Of a stretch of 64,000 nt of DNA, positions 25,201 through 31,417 are shown one piece after another. Origin of the DNA: Pisaster brevispinus (lineage: Eukaryota; Echinodermata; Asteroidea; Forcipulatida; Asteriidae); contig JAMKCF010000011.1 of the NCBI GenBank assembly GCA_023634235.1, positions 6,615,218-6,679,217 of the forward strand. Reading direction: 5' to 3'. The stretch's first letter is position 1. Each line of letters begins with the position of its first letter. A model generated the notes under the pieces. That model did no database searches. It saw only the letters and a program-made list of their open reading frames with translations, and was not told the DNA's origin. The translations under genes were made by a program, and so were the position numbers.

Positions 25201-26582
25201 GTTTTCACAAAGTAGCACGCGCCTATACTACAACACAGCATTTTGTGTTACTTCATGAAACTACATGTAGGTCAGCGCGCGCGCGCTCACACAAGTTGCG
25301 TGCTACTTCGTGAAAACGTTTTTATCTCACTTTGACTTGAGTGCGTGCCGTGCATTACAATGGTAAACAGAAGTTGGGTGCTACTTCGTGAAACCAAAAA
25401 ATGCCACAAATGTGCAAAAGTTGAAAACACTCAATAGCTTAATTAAAAAAGTAAAGCTGTCTGAGCTTTGAAACTTCATGGAATTGTAGGTCTTCATGCA
25501 TTATCAACAGAAATGTAAAAAAATTGAAATGTAAAAAAACAATCCTTAAGCACGTAGCGTGCTACTTCGTGAAAACGCTGACGATTATTATGCCAATATG
25601 GACGCTTTGCAGCGTCGTTTGCACACACAAACATTTTTCCCGCCCGTTTGTCCAAAGGAAACATAGTCGTGACAAGACGGGCAAGGTTAGTATCTACACG
25701 AAGTTGTCCGCATTGTATAAAATGTGGTGTGTTTTTGTTAATAGAATGTTCAGAGTATGTGGTGGACGAGTTTCCTTGCCTATTTTGTGTTCCTTGCGAA
25801 CAAAATTCAAATGACAAGGATCTTTGAAAAAATTGAATGCATTTCGTTCGTACAAATTGTCGCAGAATATAATCACGAGGTGAAGTCTAGACTACTCCAT
25901 TTCATGAGGCGAATGTGTCCAATGTTTGTATAATATTGTTGTTGACGTTTTAAGAAACTTGTGGTTCGTCGTTTTGTATTGTTGTCGTCGTTTACTGTCA
26001 TCGTCATTGTTGTTCCTGCTGTAAACTGTCGTCAGCGTCATCTTCATCAGCATAAGTCATCGTCGTTGTTTTAAATGACCGGTTTTAATTTGAGAGAGAG
26101 CTAGGTTTCTTACCGTTGAACATGGGTTTGTTTTTCACTTGCCGATGTCGAAGCCTGGCTTTGACCCTTGCGACAGACGAAACGGACTTCGGGATCACGG
26201 TGGTCGCTAGGTCGTCGGTCAGGTAGTCGCTGGGTCTACTCCGATCATCGGAGGAGTCGGATTGGCTCTCCTCCTGTTCCCGGAACCTACTCGACCTACT
26301 CTGGAATGAACCATAGTTCTTGTCTAGGACAACTCGACTGTCAGTCTTGATCTTCAACGTGTCACATTCCGTGTATTTACCAGCGGAACTCCTGGAGTAT
26401 TTCTCATCTGATGAAGAAGAGACCGTATACGGGTAAAGGGTGTTATTTGACCTGCTGTCAGGGTGCTGGCTTCTAGAGCCTCCAACTCGCGGTGGTTGGA
26501 GGTAAGTTGAGTTGGTTGTGTCACCTTCCTCGTCTATGGTTGGAAGCGATGTACCGCTGTATCCGCTATAGTTACTACTCAT
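738..26582 (-). CDS. ANKDD1: ANKDD1-type ankyrin repeat and death domain protein (gene span, 3' end outside window)
   Basis: Gene-level entry; exons are listed separately. Conceptual splicing on the minus strand gives an N-terminal segment, a capping helix pair, ten ankyrin repeats and most of a death domain, in the order of vertebrate ANKDD1A/ANKDD1B. Diagnostic matches are the FGMNA..AWFGH repeat, the last repeat ending in DMIIKADRF, and the death-domain stretch with MWKLA..L and YWGFSADQIKAVQ. All junctions are GT-AG and phase-compatible. Using the 20.8-kb first exon, 465 residues lie in the window; vertebrate proteins are about 520, so roughly 50-60 C-terminal residues lie beyond position 1. 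Death domains mediate homotypic protein contacts, so a cytoplasmic adaptor role is inferred; the true partner is unknown. Whether it is the A or B paralogue, or predates that split, cannot be told here. Confidence 0.93.
937..2501 (-). other. ANKDD1 intron
   Basis: AT-rich intron. It holds a degraded copy of the AGCAGGATACCAGTCA MITE family at about 1731-1907; nothing else is recognised. Confidence 0.6.
1731..1907. mobile_element. MITE, AGAGCTGCTTA family, degraded copy
   Basis: Starts AGAGCTGCTAAGCAGAAAAT, contains AGCAGGATACCAGTCA, ends TGTGCAGCTCTAC. The outer GGGCCCAATTTCAT ends are mostly lost. Confidence 0.6.
2502..2594 (-). CDS. ANKDD1: ANKDD1 exon: last ankyrin repeat
   Basis: 93 bp, phase 0 to 0, acceptor TTTTTTCCCAG, donor GTAAGC. 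Starts SGKTALMMAARAEN and ends IIKADRFFTKR, the conserved junction between the ankyrin array and death domain in ANKDD1 proteins. Two residues shorter than the other repeats because the final loop is replaced by the linker. Confidence 0.92.
2711..2859 (-). mobile_element. tRNA-derived SINE, family 1
   Basis: On the minus strand TGGCTCAGTTGGTAGAGCGC is a tRNA A-box region, with a B-box-like AAGTGCCAAGTCC about 40 bp later. A tail follows containing AGTTTCCCTCGTGCTTTATT. Related copies lie at 34407-34725 and 38901-39020, with tail-only fragments near 34290 and 50712. Confidence 0.7.
2949..3382. mobile_element. MITE, TTTGTGATGCACTC family, copy 1
   Basis: Left end TTTTGTGATGCACTCATTTT plus CCAATAGATAGAGTT; internal GATGTTAGAGACTTTT shared with the copy at 11071. 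Right terminus eroded. Confidence 0.6.
3468..3566 (-). CDS. ANKDD1: ANKDD1 exon: ankyrin repeat 9
   Basis: Exactly 99 bp, phase 0, one 33-residue repeat (RKRLALHVATENN...VHQVDK). Acceptor TTTTGTAG and donor GTAAAG flank it. The repeat lacks the usual DG before the first helix (RKR instead), a mild degeneration. Confidence 0.93.
3955..4225 (-). mobile_element. tRNA-derived SINE, family 3
   Basis: Minus strand: GGTTGGCTCAGTG then GGTTCGAATCCCACTC (B box), then a body with GGGTTTTCCCTATTGGGG. A related copy is at 9095-9292. Confidence 0.6.
4442..4590. repeat. Minisatellite, about 30-bp unit x 5
   Basis: Five head-to-tail units of roughly GAATCTTTCAACCAATCACA AACAGATGAA, with the last two diverging. 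Lies about 20 bp from the repeat-8 exon donor. Confidence 0.88.
4612..4710 (-). CDS. ANKDD1: ANKDD1 exon: ankyrin repeat 8
   Basis: 99 bp, phase 0, GGDTAIHLSSAAGH..ASVNIFND. Acceptor GGGTTTTAG, donor GTGAGT. The minisatellite at 4442-4590 ends about 20 bp from the donor side. Confidence 0.93.
5056..5382. mobile_element. hAT-like MITE with 7-bp target duplication
   Basis: Termini AGGGCTCGAATTT and ATTTCGAGCCCT are inverted; both sides are flanked by GTAACAC (5049-5055 and 5383-5389). The terminus style and 7-8 bp duplication fit hAT elements. No coding capacity. Confidence 0.7.
5777..5875 (-). CDS. ANKDD1: ANKDD1 exon: ankyrin repeat 7
   Basis: 99 bp, phase 0, KEMAAIHFAAQNNH..LDAKCQ. Acceptor TTTTACAG, donor GTTGGT, a weak donor without the A at +3. 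Aligns to the ANKDD1A repeat that starts KNLSCLHYAA. Confidence 0.92.
6335..6632. mobile_element. MITE, TTTGTGATGCACTC family, copy 2 (partial)
   Basis: Shares TTTGATACTCTTTCATAGCC and the right end TATTGGAAAATGAGTGGGTC with the 11071 copy; left terminus lost. Confidence 0.55.
6677..6685 (-). CDS. ANKDD1: Candidate 9-nt microexon of ANKDD1
   Basis: On the minus strand a long pyrimidine tract ending TTTGTCTTCCCAG is followed by nine bases (GAA AAA AGG) and then a consensus GTAAGT donor. Inclusion would insert Glu-Lys-Arg between ankyrin repeats 6 and 7 without shifting the frame, since both neighbours are phase 0. No transcript evidence is available; chance pairing of two strong splice sites is possible. 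Confidence 0.3.
6922..7121. mobile_element. MITE, AGAGCTGCTTA family
   Basis: GGGCCTCATTTCACAGAGCT at the left and the inverted GAAATTGGGTCC at the right, about 200 bp, with an internal GGACATCAGTTACATG core. Confidence 0.7.
7172..7241. repeat. 35-bp tandem duplication beside the repeat-6 exon
   Basis: ATTGATCTATCAGCTAAACA TTTTGAAGTGGCTGT is repeated head to tail with one mismatch. Confidence 0.85.
7280..7378 (-). CDS. ANKDD1: ANKDD1 exon: ankyrin repeat 6
   Basis: 99 bp, phase 0, EGMTPLLFAADEGHANVVEL then a Cys-containing loop. Acceptor TCATGTACAG, donor GTAAGT. A 35-bp tandem duplication lies about 40 bp downstream in the intron. Confidence 0.93.
7862..8095. repeat. Poly-C run and TA microsatellite
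   Basis: About 20 C residues near 7880, and a TATATATATATA run near 8080, in the intron between repeats 5 and 6. Confidence 0.8.
8551..8716 (-). mobile_element. tRNA-derived SINE, family 2
   Basis: Contains AACACCAAGCTGGCAACAAC and a tRNA-like block (minus strand AGCCAAGTGGTTTACACTGT then GGTTGAATCCAGCC). The same family is at 31199-31417. Confidence 0.65.
8750..8848 (-). CDS. ANKDD1: ANKDD1 exon: ankyrin repeat 5
   Basis: 99 bp, phase 0, DGSTALHLAAKRGHIDMVNL, the best consensus repeat of the array. Acceptor TTAATTCTGCAG, donor GTACGT. Confidence 0.94.
8960..9480. repeat. Imperfect direct repeats split by a SINE
   Basis: CTGTCTGACCAATCAATATC ATCCACATGGTTT occurs near 8995 and again near 9305. 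GATATCATGTGGTGA-like motifs recur near 8960, 9055 and 9450. The family 3 SINE lies between the copies. Confidence 0.6.
9095..9292 (-). mobile_element. tRNA-derived SINE, family 3
   Basis: Minus strand GTGTTGGCGTAGTGGTG and GGTTCAAATCACGCC resemble A and B boxes; the body has GGGTTTTCCCTGG, as in the 3955 copy. Confidence 0.6.
10169..10267 (-). CDS. ANKDD1: ANKDD1 exon: ankyrin repeat 4
   Basis: 99 bp, phase 0, GNKTPLHLAAENGQADTMDY. Acceptor AACTGTTCGCAG, donor GTATGT. This is the common acceptor that the two intragenic candidate first exons (12613 and 13541) could use, as both end in phase 0. Confidence 0.93.
11071..11404. mobile_element. MITE, TTTGTGATGCACTC family, most complete copy
   Basis: About 56-bp imperfect terminal inverted repeats: left TTAAAAAGGTACTCCAAGGT and on to TTTGTGATGCACTCAATTTC; right is its inverse, ending CTCGGAGCACATCTTTAA. 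No ORF. Confidence 0.75.
12613..12762 (-). CDS. ANKDD1: Candidate alternative first exon (50 residues) of ANKDD1
   Basis: An open frame from an ATG with A at -3 (AATATGAGA) runs 50 codons to CTTCAAG|GTAGTG, phase 0, compatible with the repeat-4 exon. The peptide (MRRMSAMPFNYLQ..SLMERKSSFK) is basic with several Met residues and no known domain. No acceptor in a suitable phase with a pyrimidine tract lies upstream, which favours an initiating exon over a cassette. A 32-codon ORF starting at ATGGATAAACGA lies just 5' and would act as a uORF. Confidence 0.4.
13541..13672 (-). CDS. ANKDD1: Candidate alternative first or cassette exon of ANKDD1
   Basis: From ATG (TGTCATGAAGG) 44 codons run to CCCAG|GTAGGG, phase 0. 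The peptide begins MKVTGLFGAAASLVGLK and then becomes charged (KEKKEEEKNKSHK). It can also be read as a 126-bp cassette (13541-13666), because a pyrimidine-rich stretch ends in ATGAAG exactly on a codon boundary. Either way it joins the repeat-4 exon in frame. The 835-bp transposon-like element at 13846-14680 begins about 170 bp upstream. Confidence 0.45.
13846..14680. mobile_element. 835-bp nonautonomous DNA element with GATCGCCC subrepeats
   Basis: Ends CTAAGACCGCGTTCCCACTG and, inverted, TTAAGGCCCCGTTCCCACTG. The interior has many copies of TGATCGCCCTT, TTGCGGGGTCTGATC and GCGTTCCCACT, clustered toward the right end. It is CG-rich compared with its surroundings. Open frames inside it are not conserved-looking. 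Confidence 0.75.
14851..15056. mobile_element. MITE, AGAGCTGCTTA family, near-complete copy
   Basis: Left GGACCCAATTTCATAGAGCT; right GCTCTATGAAATTGGAACCA, inverted. Core AGCAGGACACCAGACACAGA. Confidence 0.8.
15933..16079 (-). CDS. ANKDD1: ANKDD1 exon: ankyrin repeat 3 with acidic insert
   Basis: 147 bp, phase 0, 49 residues. QGLTIVHCAASRGHINVLKY matches the DGLTLLHCAAQKGH repeat of ANKDD1A. It is about 16 residues longer than a unit repeat because of an acidic loop (LEDDNMESDDEGG) followed by a hydrophobic and glycine-rich end. Acceptor CTGCAAAACAG, donor GTAGGC. Confidence 0.9.
16085..17040. repeat. AT-rich degenerate CAATA/ATCAAT satellite-like intron
   Basis: Hundreds of bases built from short variants of CAATTCAATAATCAATA without a fixed period, filling most of the intron between repeats 2 and 3. 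A short less AT-rich stretch lies at 16460-16700. Confidence 0.6.
17055..17153 (-). CDS. ANKDD1: ANKDD1 exon: ankyrin repeat 2
   Basis: 99 bp, phase 0, FGMNAMLWAAWFGHAEAMDA, the signature repeat of ANKDD1 proteins (FGMNALLLSAWFGH in human). Acceptor TTGACAG, donor GTAGGC. Confidence 0.94.
17420..17700 (-). mobile_element. Hairpin MITE fragment, ATTCAGCTGAAACTTTC family
   Basis: Shares GACACTGTATTCAGCTGAAA with sites near 54340 and 58320, and has a central hairpin AATCTGAGAAACGATTC / TTTGTTTCTCAGATT also seen near 48810. Confidence 0.6.
17701..18611 (-). other. ANKDD1 intron between repeats 1 and 2
   Basis: Ordinary AT-rich intron sequence; I see no gene or repeat in it that I can name. Confidence 0.5.
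18612..18710 (-). CDS. ANKDD1: ANKDD1 exon: ankyrin repeat 1
   Basis: 99 bp, phase 0, KDRSALHLAAGQGHVEVIRS. Acceptor TTTTGTACAG, donor GTGAGA. Confidence 0.94.
18781..18880 (+). mobile_element. SINE fragment, family 4
   Basis: GTCACGACGCTTGCGTCCTA AAGCAAGACATAACCA matches the GTCGTGACACTTGTGTCCTT part of the 60427 SINE. Confidence 0.5.
19847..19962 (-). CDS. ANKDD1: ANKDD1 exon: N-terminal capping helices, common acceptor of all long isoforms
   Basis: 116 bp. Acceptor CTAACTTTGCAG; the exon starts with the last two bases of a codon (phase 1 in) and ends in phase 0 (GAC GAG|GTAAAG). Encodes LPIEKKFHELARTGNLEELD and on to NVNCMDE, matching LLPLERQLHEAARQNN of ANKDD1A. With the 20.8-kb exon the split codon is CTA (Leu), reproducing the LLP of the human protein; with the other first exons it is GTA (Val). 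Confidence 0.93.
20395..20587. mobile_element. MITE, AGAGCTGCTTA family, complete copy
   Basis: GGACCCAATTTCATAGAGCT to AGCTCTGAAATTGGGCC, 193 bp, core AGCAGGATACCAGTCACAGA. It lies just 3' of the likely canonical first exon. Confidence 0.85.
20821..20869 (-). CDS. ANKDD1: ANKDD1 first coding exon, likely canonical
   Basis: ATG at 20869 opens 16 codons (MSDTGGHRFDFDTDDV) plus one base, then GTAAGT. The phase 1 end fits the 19962 acceptor and creates ..DDV-LLPIEKK, closest to the vertebrate ANKDD1A start. The 5' flank is comparatively rich in CpG with no TATA box seen. Chosen as canonical from the LLP junction and strong donor. Confidence 0.72.
20870..22701 (-). other. Intron or promoter flank between first exons
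   Basis: From 20870 to 21400 it is CpG-containing and probably the promoter region of the 20.8-kb exon. Then come CT-rich and TAAA-rich low-complexity DNA (21890-22400) and a CAGTGGCTTAACCAGA end at about 22443. Confidence 0.45.
22050..22400. repeat. TAAA/TAAACA microsatellite
   Basis: About 350 bp of TAAA with CAAA and TAACTAAA variants, interrupted by a short non-repetitive segment near 22120. Confidence 0.95.
22702..22795 (-). CDS. ANKDD1: ANKDD1 alternative first exon (31 residues)
   Basis: ATG at 22795 in a strong context (A at -3, G at +4). Thirty-one codons (MVLQTQMSYGGRVTRTKK..VSMSPDD) plus one base end at GATG|GTAAAG, phase 1, matching the 19962 acceptor. A TATAAAT box lies about 125 bp upstream on the same strand. 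The N-terminus is short and basic, unlike the acidic 20.8-kb start. Confidence 0.68.
22922..22928 (-). promoter_or_regulatory. TATA box for the 22.8-kb ANKDD1 promoter
   Basis: TATAAAT on the minus strand, in GGTATAAATCTAGG. If used, transcription would start about 30 bp downstream, leaving a 5' UTR near 100 nt before the ATG at 22795. Confidence 0.45.
23609..23840 (+). mobile_element. Non-LTR retrotransposon 3' end (RT C-terminus) and tail
   Basis: Thirty-seven codons read FVAPSLWNDLPLHIRQADSL and on to LLKTHLF, a typical LINE reverse-transcriptase end, to a stop at 23722. A tail follows with ATGCGCCATACAAATG and an ATT microsatellite. Strongly 5'-truncated. Confidence 0.82.
24115..24141 (-). 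CDS. ANKDD1: Candidate 27-nt cassette exon of ANKDD1
   Basis: CACCTAACTGCAG precedes 27 bases ending AGAAGTT, then a GTAAGT donor. Nine codons long and phase 1 at both ends, so it could sit between the 26.1-kb first exon and the 19962 acceptor without a frame change, adding VSVTNNARS. It has no ATG, so cannot itself be an initiating exon. The pyrimidine tract is weak. Confidence 0.33.
24642..24700 (-). mobile_element. tRNA-like SINE scrap, family 5
   Basis: Minus strand GGGTTCGAGTCCCGCCC is a B-box-type block; a similar block is at 52236. Confidence 0.35.
24926..25583. mobile_element. 658-bp element with 27-bp perfect ends and internal copies of them
   Basis: CGTCAGCGTTTTCACGAAGT plus AGCACGC at the left is repeated exactly, inverted, at 25557-25583. 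The core GCGTGCTACTTCGTGAAA recurs inside near 25153, 25199, 25298 and 25376, with a weaker copy near 25237, on both strands. No ORF of note. Confidence 0.82.
26114..26582 (-). CDS. ANKDD1: ANKDD1 alternative first exon (156 residues, disordered)
   Basis: ATG at 26582 opens 156 codons plus one base, ending TTCAACG|GTAAGA, phase 1. The peptide is rich in Ser, Asp, Arg and Thr (MSSNYSGYSGTSLPTIDEEG, SSSSDEKYSRSSAGKY, SDSSDDRSRPSDY) and ends with a basic helix-like stretch (VARVKARLRHRQVKNK). It looks like an intrinsically disordered phospho-rich N-terminus. The long open frame and in-phase consensus donor argue that it is real. A TATAAG-like sequence lies about 55 bp upstream. Confidence 0.75.
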
Positions 26583-26633
26583 GGCTAGCGGGTGCAGTTC
26601 AAATGAATGTAAACCATTTCAATCAGGCCTGTT

Positions 26634-26641
26634 CTTATAAA
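26634..26641 (-). promoter_or_regulatory. TATA-like element for the 26.6-kb ANKDD1 promoter
   Basis: TTTATAAG on the minus strand, about 55 bp before the ATG at 26582. The resulting 5' UTR would be only about 25 nt, so an unseen upstream noncoding exon is also possible. Confidence 0.25.
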
Positions 26642-26930
26642 TCAACTTGTTTTAAGATACAATGTTCAGGGGAAACAGCTAAACCCAATAATTTTTTAAC
26701 AAAGCACAGCAAGCGTCATAAAGAAAAAAAGCAACAACTAAAAAATATCGCATATTTTTTTCCTGCGCATAAAACAAAAGGCTTAATTACACAAATAAAA
26801 TGCATCTCTGGGTTGTAGACAATTGTATAAAGTTACTGGTGGGTGTATCGGCAACGAACCTAACAATGCAATTCTGATATTTGTGCTGGTTGGAAAAACT
26901 ACATGTCGAAATATAATACTGAAGAGATTA

Positions 26931-27061
26931 AGGCCGTGTCCGAAACGGCGACTCCGGCTACAGCTACAGCTAGATCAGCGCGTCTGCCAGTGTTGAAGAA
27001 TAGGCAGACGCGCGCGATCTAGCTGTAGCTGCAGCCGAAGTCGCCGTTTCGGACACGGCCT
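26931..27061. mobile_element. 131-bp near-perfect hairpin MITE
   Basis: AGGCCGTGTCCGAAACGGCG at the left pairs with CGCCGTTTCGGACACGGCCT at the right; arms of about 55 bp around a short loop. CG-rich and well preserved, so probably young. Confidence 0.85.
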
Positions 27062-27795
27062 CATTTACTATTATTTCAAAAAACATAAACACATCTTGCA
27101 ACAAACGTGCTTTTAAGTGTATGTATGTACCATATTCCGTTTGTATGTGTTTAGTTCGCTTTGGCTAAATCGAAAGCAAAATATAGTCTGCCAAACTATA
27201 TAATTCTTAATCATCAAATCTGTGAGTGTAATCCGAATAGACCATCTTGGTCATGTTTCCCGCGTCCAACAGCATTAATGGAAGGCCTACCTGATGAACA
27301 GAAGGCCTACCTGATGAACGGGTGGCCCATTTCAGTCTCGGTTCGGTTACATTGATTTGAATGGGAGATATTCAAGATGGCGGCACCATGAAAAGGCCTA
27401 ACGTCTGTGACGCTATAGATATGCACAGAGTTAAGCATGACAGGTTTACACTCTGGAAACTCCGACCGGGACAGGATTGGTCCGGATCGGGTCACTGATG
27501 GGAAAAACCCAGGCACCTAATGGGGGTCAATCAATGTGATTATAAGGTTCCTGCAACACCTTTTCAGACCTGCATGGAACCCGCATCCCGGCAACTCGAA
27601 GTTTTTCGATAACTGTTTTAATACAAAGGCTCTGTAAACATTGTGAGTCCACTGAGAGCGATTTAATAGTTTCATTTAACTCATTGACTAGTGTATACCG
27701 AATCTCACCAATGTTGGAATGTTTTAGTACGTTATCTTTTTCGCCGTATAAAAACCCATCGGGCACACACCCTGTCGTCCAGAGGCGTGCGTGGC

Positions 27796-27952
27796 CGGTG
27801 TGGCGGGAGATTTTTTCCCCCCAGAGATTCTGCCGCCCCCCCCCCCATACGGTGAACTGTGTACAAACTTCTTTTGGTAGCGCCCCCTTTTGAATCAACC
27901 ACCTTCAGCAGTGGGGCAGAATCTCCGGGGGACGGTTCTCCTAGGAACACCG
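27796..27952. mobile_element. MITE, CGGTGT..CCTAGGAACACCG family
   Basis: CGGTGTGGCGGGAGATT at the left; CAGAATCTCCGGGGGACGGT then CCTAGGAACACCG at the right. The interior GTGAACTGTGTACAAACTTC is shared with the copy nested in the SINE at 34439. Confidence 0.7.
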
Positions 27953-30195
27953 GTTATCATGTCTCTCTTATTATTATTATTTTTTCGTTGTTCATAATTA
28001 TTGTATAGGAATAATTTACCGGTGAGTTTGGTTCCTAATTTTGACTTGGAGATTCTGCAACCATTGTAAATTGTAGCAATGTAATAATTTATATGAACAC
28101 GGAGTTGTTACGTTTTACGTTGGTCAATATTATGATCCCGGATGGTTGGGGAAAACCCCAACCGTCAGGCTTCAGTTTGTCAACTTCTTTTATCAAGCGG
28201 ACCCTCCTCCTTCAACTGGAACCAAGTCTTGTGTCTGATACCCATTCGTTACGTGTGTCTAAACTTTGGACAAATTCAGAGGTCCCTGTTTATTTGAATA
28301 TTCATTCTTGCGAACTTTAACTTGTGGAGAAAAAAAAAATCTTCACAATCTCCCAGTGTTCAAAACTTCTATTTTTAAAAAACTGCATTCTCATAGGCTA
28401 ACTGGACGGCGTCACGAACAATTGCTGTTCGGTTGACCTTATGTTTGTTGGTTTTATTTATTGACAAACTGATTGATTTATTTATTGATCCATGATTGAT
28501 CTAACTAGATTTATATTTTCCACTGCAAGTCAAGTGCAAAATAGTGTCAAATCTCAAACGCCACCAACGTCAAGAGTCTGGATCCGAATTTCTCGTTCTA
28601 TTTTAGAACAGCTAGATATGGGCATACATAATACGAGAGCGCAAATCTTGCGGGTATTCGAACGAGATTTTGTTTCATAATCACAGAAAAAAATACCTCA
28701 CAACAAAAGGTTCCTGTTTGGACTTCATGTCACGCGACTGTTTCTTGTGCAGCGTGCTCAAAACACCGATGCAAGACTAATTACCCCTCACTGAGAATAT
28801 CAATCACATTTTTTTTTCTCCAATTCTTCATAGTCTAGACGAGTTGCCAGTTCAGTATTGAATTCGTTTCCAACTGGTCCCGTTATTCACAAATCCATTT
28901 TAATGGCCTTGCTCGGTCATGCGATCTTGCAACTTAACGGTCTTCTAATAAATTTCTTCTCCACGCTCCCCAACGGAAACTTATGACCGCCGTGCTCTTT
29001 CCAGTTCGGATCCAATACATGGAGCGACCTCTCCCAATCAAAACTTCCCCAAAGGTGAACATTTTAAATAAAAACAAAACTGATTTGATCTCTGGATTCT
29101 CTAAGGAGTTGCCTGCTTCTTCGTCAAAATGCCTTTGAACATGCTTGACCGGTGCTATACACATTATTTTGATTGACTGATTGATTGAGTGATTGATTAA
29201 TTGCACTGTTGAAGGACTACAGGCCAGTCTCGGAATCGAGACCAATGTTTAGTGTTAATTTTTTTTTCAGACTCGGACTCGGACAAACGGGGACTCCCTC
29301 GGTGGGGAGGACCCCCCCCCCCAGGTTTTTGATTTCATAATTGCATTTAGACAGGCTTACCAATTCCGACATAGTGTGTTTCGTAGTACTTTTTGGAACT
29401 CGGTATTATGCCATGTTTACAGCAGCGGAAACAGCAGAACAGAGTCCCTGCAAGTTTGGATTTCATTCCACTCCCATGATGGTCTGGCTGGTTTTGAAAA
29501 CGCTTCCGCCAGCCCATGACGACTGTTTACATCAGTCCACTCGGGTTATATAAGGACCCTGTCCCTTTGCAGCGTCACAGCTTGTTGGCAAAATGGCGGG
29601 AAGCTTTCACTGCAAATAAATAAAGAGATAAATAAATAAATAAACAAATAGATAAACAAATAAAGAAATACAACAATTTATTAATCAAATTACTCATATC
29701 ACTGACATCAATTAATTGTCCATGTTTATGCCTATGGGTTCCGTACTGTACAGGAATGGCATAAAAAGATAAAATTACACGCTGACAATTATAGTTAAAT
29801 GGACGAGGATATGGTCAGTTTGATGACAGAAGACTAAAGTTGATATTAAGGTACAGTAATCTTTCCTCACCTACGGAGGCCATGAAATGACATGGGATTA
29901 TGTGGTTCTCGTGGGATCGAGCAAGATATGCCATGGAAACGCGATTTGATGGAAACGTCATGGAGTTTCTAAAAGTTACTATCTATTCAGGGAACAGATG
30001 CGAGTCTCTGAACAGACGTTTGTGAGGTGCCGCCAGTTTGTGGGAGAGTAGACAGGGTGGCTTGGGGGAAAATTGTGGGGGAAAAATGTTTTCCTAGATC
30101 GAGGTTCAACATAAAAATGCCACTTACCGACGTCATGTAACCTTGATTCAAGAAACATCCTATTTTTTTCTCAACCGAACACCGTCTGTTCTGGA

Positions 30196-30350
30196 ATGTG
30201 TGTGTGTGTGTGGGGGGGGGGGCGCTTTCGGGAGCGCCCTTGTGGGGTATTTTCAACAATGGAAGAATGGACCCCACAAGAGAATTCTTTAGAAAAAGGA
30301 AAAATATAACAACAATGGCAGTAAGGGTGGGTGTGTGTGGAGGGGGAGGG
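30196..30350. repeat. GT/poly-G microsatellite plus GACCCCACAAG repeat
   Basis: A GTGTGTG and G run followed by CAACAATGGAAGAATGGACC and GAATTCTTTAGAAAAAGG. The same motifs recur at 42866-43077. Confidence 0.6.
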
Positions 30351-31198
30351 GTGGTCGCGGGTTGGATTCCCGGGAGATTTTTTACTTTAAATGGATCATT
30401 CTCCGCGAGGCCTCAGTTCCTGTAACTATGAGTTACCTTTGGTTCCTCTAGAATTAGAGCAGCAAAATGTTCCCATTGTTCGGCACTACTGGGATACTTT
30501 GCTGTCCGGTCAGTATTAACATGAAGAGCGTCAGGAAAATGCAAGGCGAGCATGAGCACTGCATGGAGCCAACAAGTCACCAATGACTGCATCTACTAGA
30601 ACCGTATGCGTCTATAGACGACGAAACCTGTGACGTCACACGTTTCACGAAAGAGCAACGGAGACTGGATTTCTGCATGCATGATTCGTACACATCTCAA
30701 TGGACAAACATATCAATAAATCTGACATTTTATTGAGATTGCAACGTCCGATTTTTGGATCATCTTTTGATATGAAGAAAGGGGGGGCACATCTCTAAAT
30801 TGGTTCAGCTATTGCTCTTGAGTTTAGTGAAATTATGACACAAGATGTCAAGTTACCCATAGGCTATGGCCAGTTTAGTATCTTGCCTGCCAACGAGGAC
30901 ATGTAATGTACAAGGTCATACTTCTGTAAGCGATGGTCACGTGGTCTACTCATTACTCAATGCTTCCAATGGTTCTTAATGTTCTTTAACAGTCTTATAG
31001 AGAGTCTTAGAGAAGACTATATGGCTCAACGTCTTGCGAGCCACTGTGTGAGGAACAAGGGTGGGGCTTATATTCGTATTTGTTTATTTGTTTGTTTGTT
31101 GGGGTGTTTGTTTGTTTGTTTGTTTGTTTGTTTGTTTGTTTATATGATCTTCCAACCAAGGGAACTCAGCAACGCTCACACAAGGGGATATACATTAT

Positions 31199-31417
31199 AA
31201 ACACCAAGCTGGCAACAGCCAATCCTTCTCATACAAGCACTGGCTCAGCGTCCAGGATCATCGAGTCGCACAAATCAATCAACTTTGAGTCAATATCAAC
31301 TAGCTGACAATACTTAGTTTAGTCATTGTGAAATCAGGCAGTTGGCTTCGCAGGATTCGAACCCACAGCCTTGTGATTGCAAGTCCTGCAGTCGGAACCA
31401 CTTGAATAACTCGGCCC
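31199..31417 (-). mobile_element. tRNA-derived SINE, family 2
   Basis: AACACCAAGCTGGCAACAGC at one end; minus strand GTGGTTCCGACTGCAGGACT then GTGGGTTCGAATCCTGC (B box). Confidence 0.7.

Larger units (their letters stand above)
22796..26113 (-). other. Region between the two upstream first exons
   Basis: Contains TATA motif, LINE end, candidate cassette, SINE scrap and the 658-bp element; the rest (24170-24640, 25590-26100) is plain intron sequence with GTT/CGT-rich runs near 25930-26070. Confidence 0.5.

Noticed and set aside
27527..27898. 123-codon minus-strand open frame
   Set aside because: Its N-terminal third lies inside the CGGTGT MITE, and the rest matches nothing recognised.
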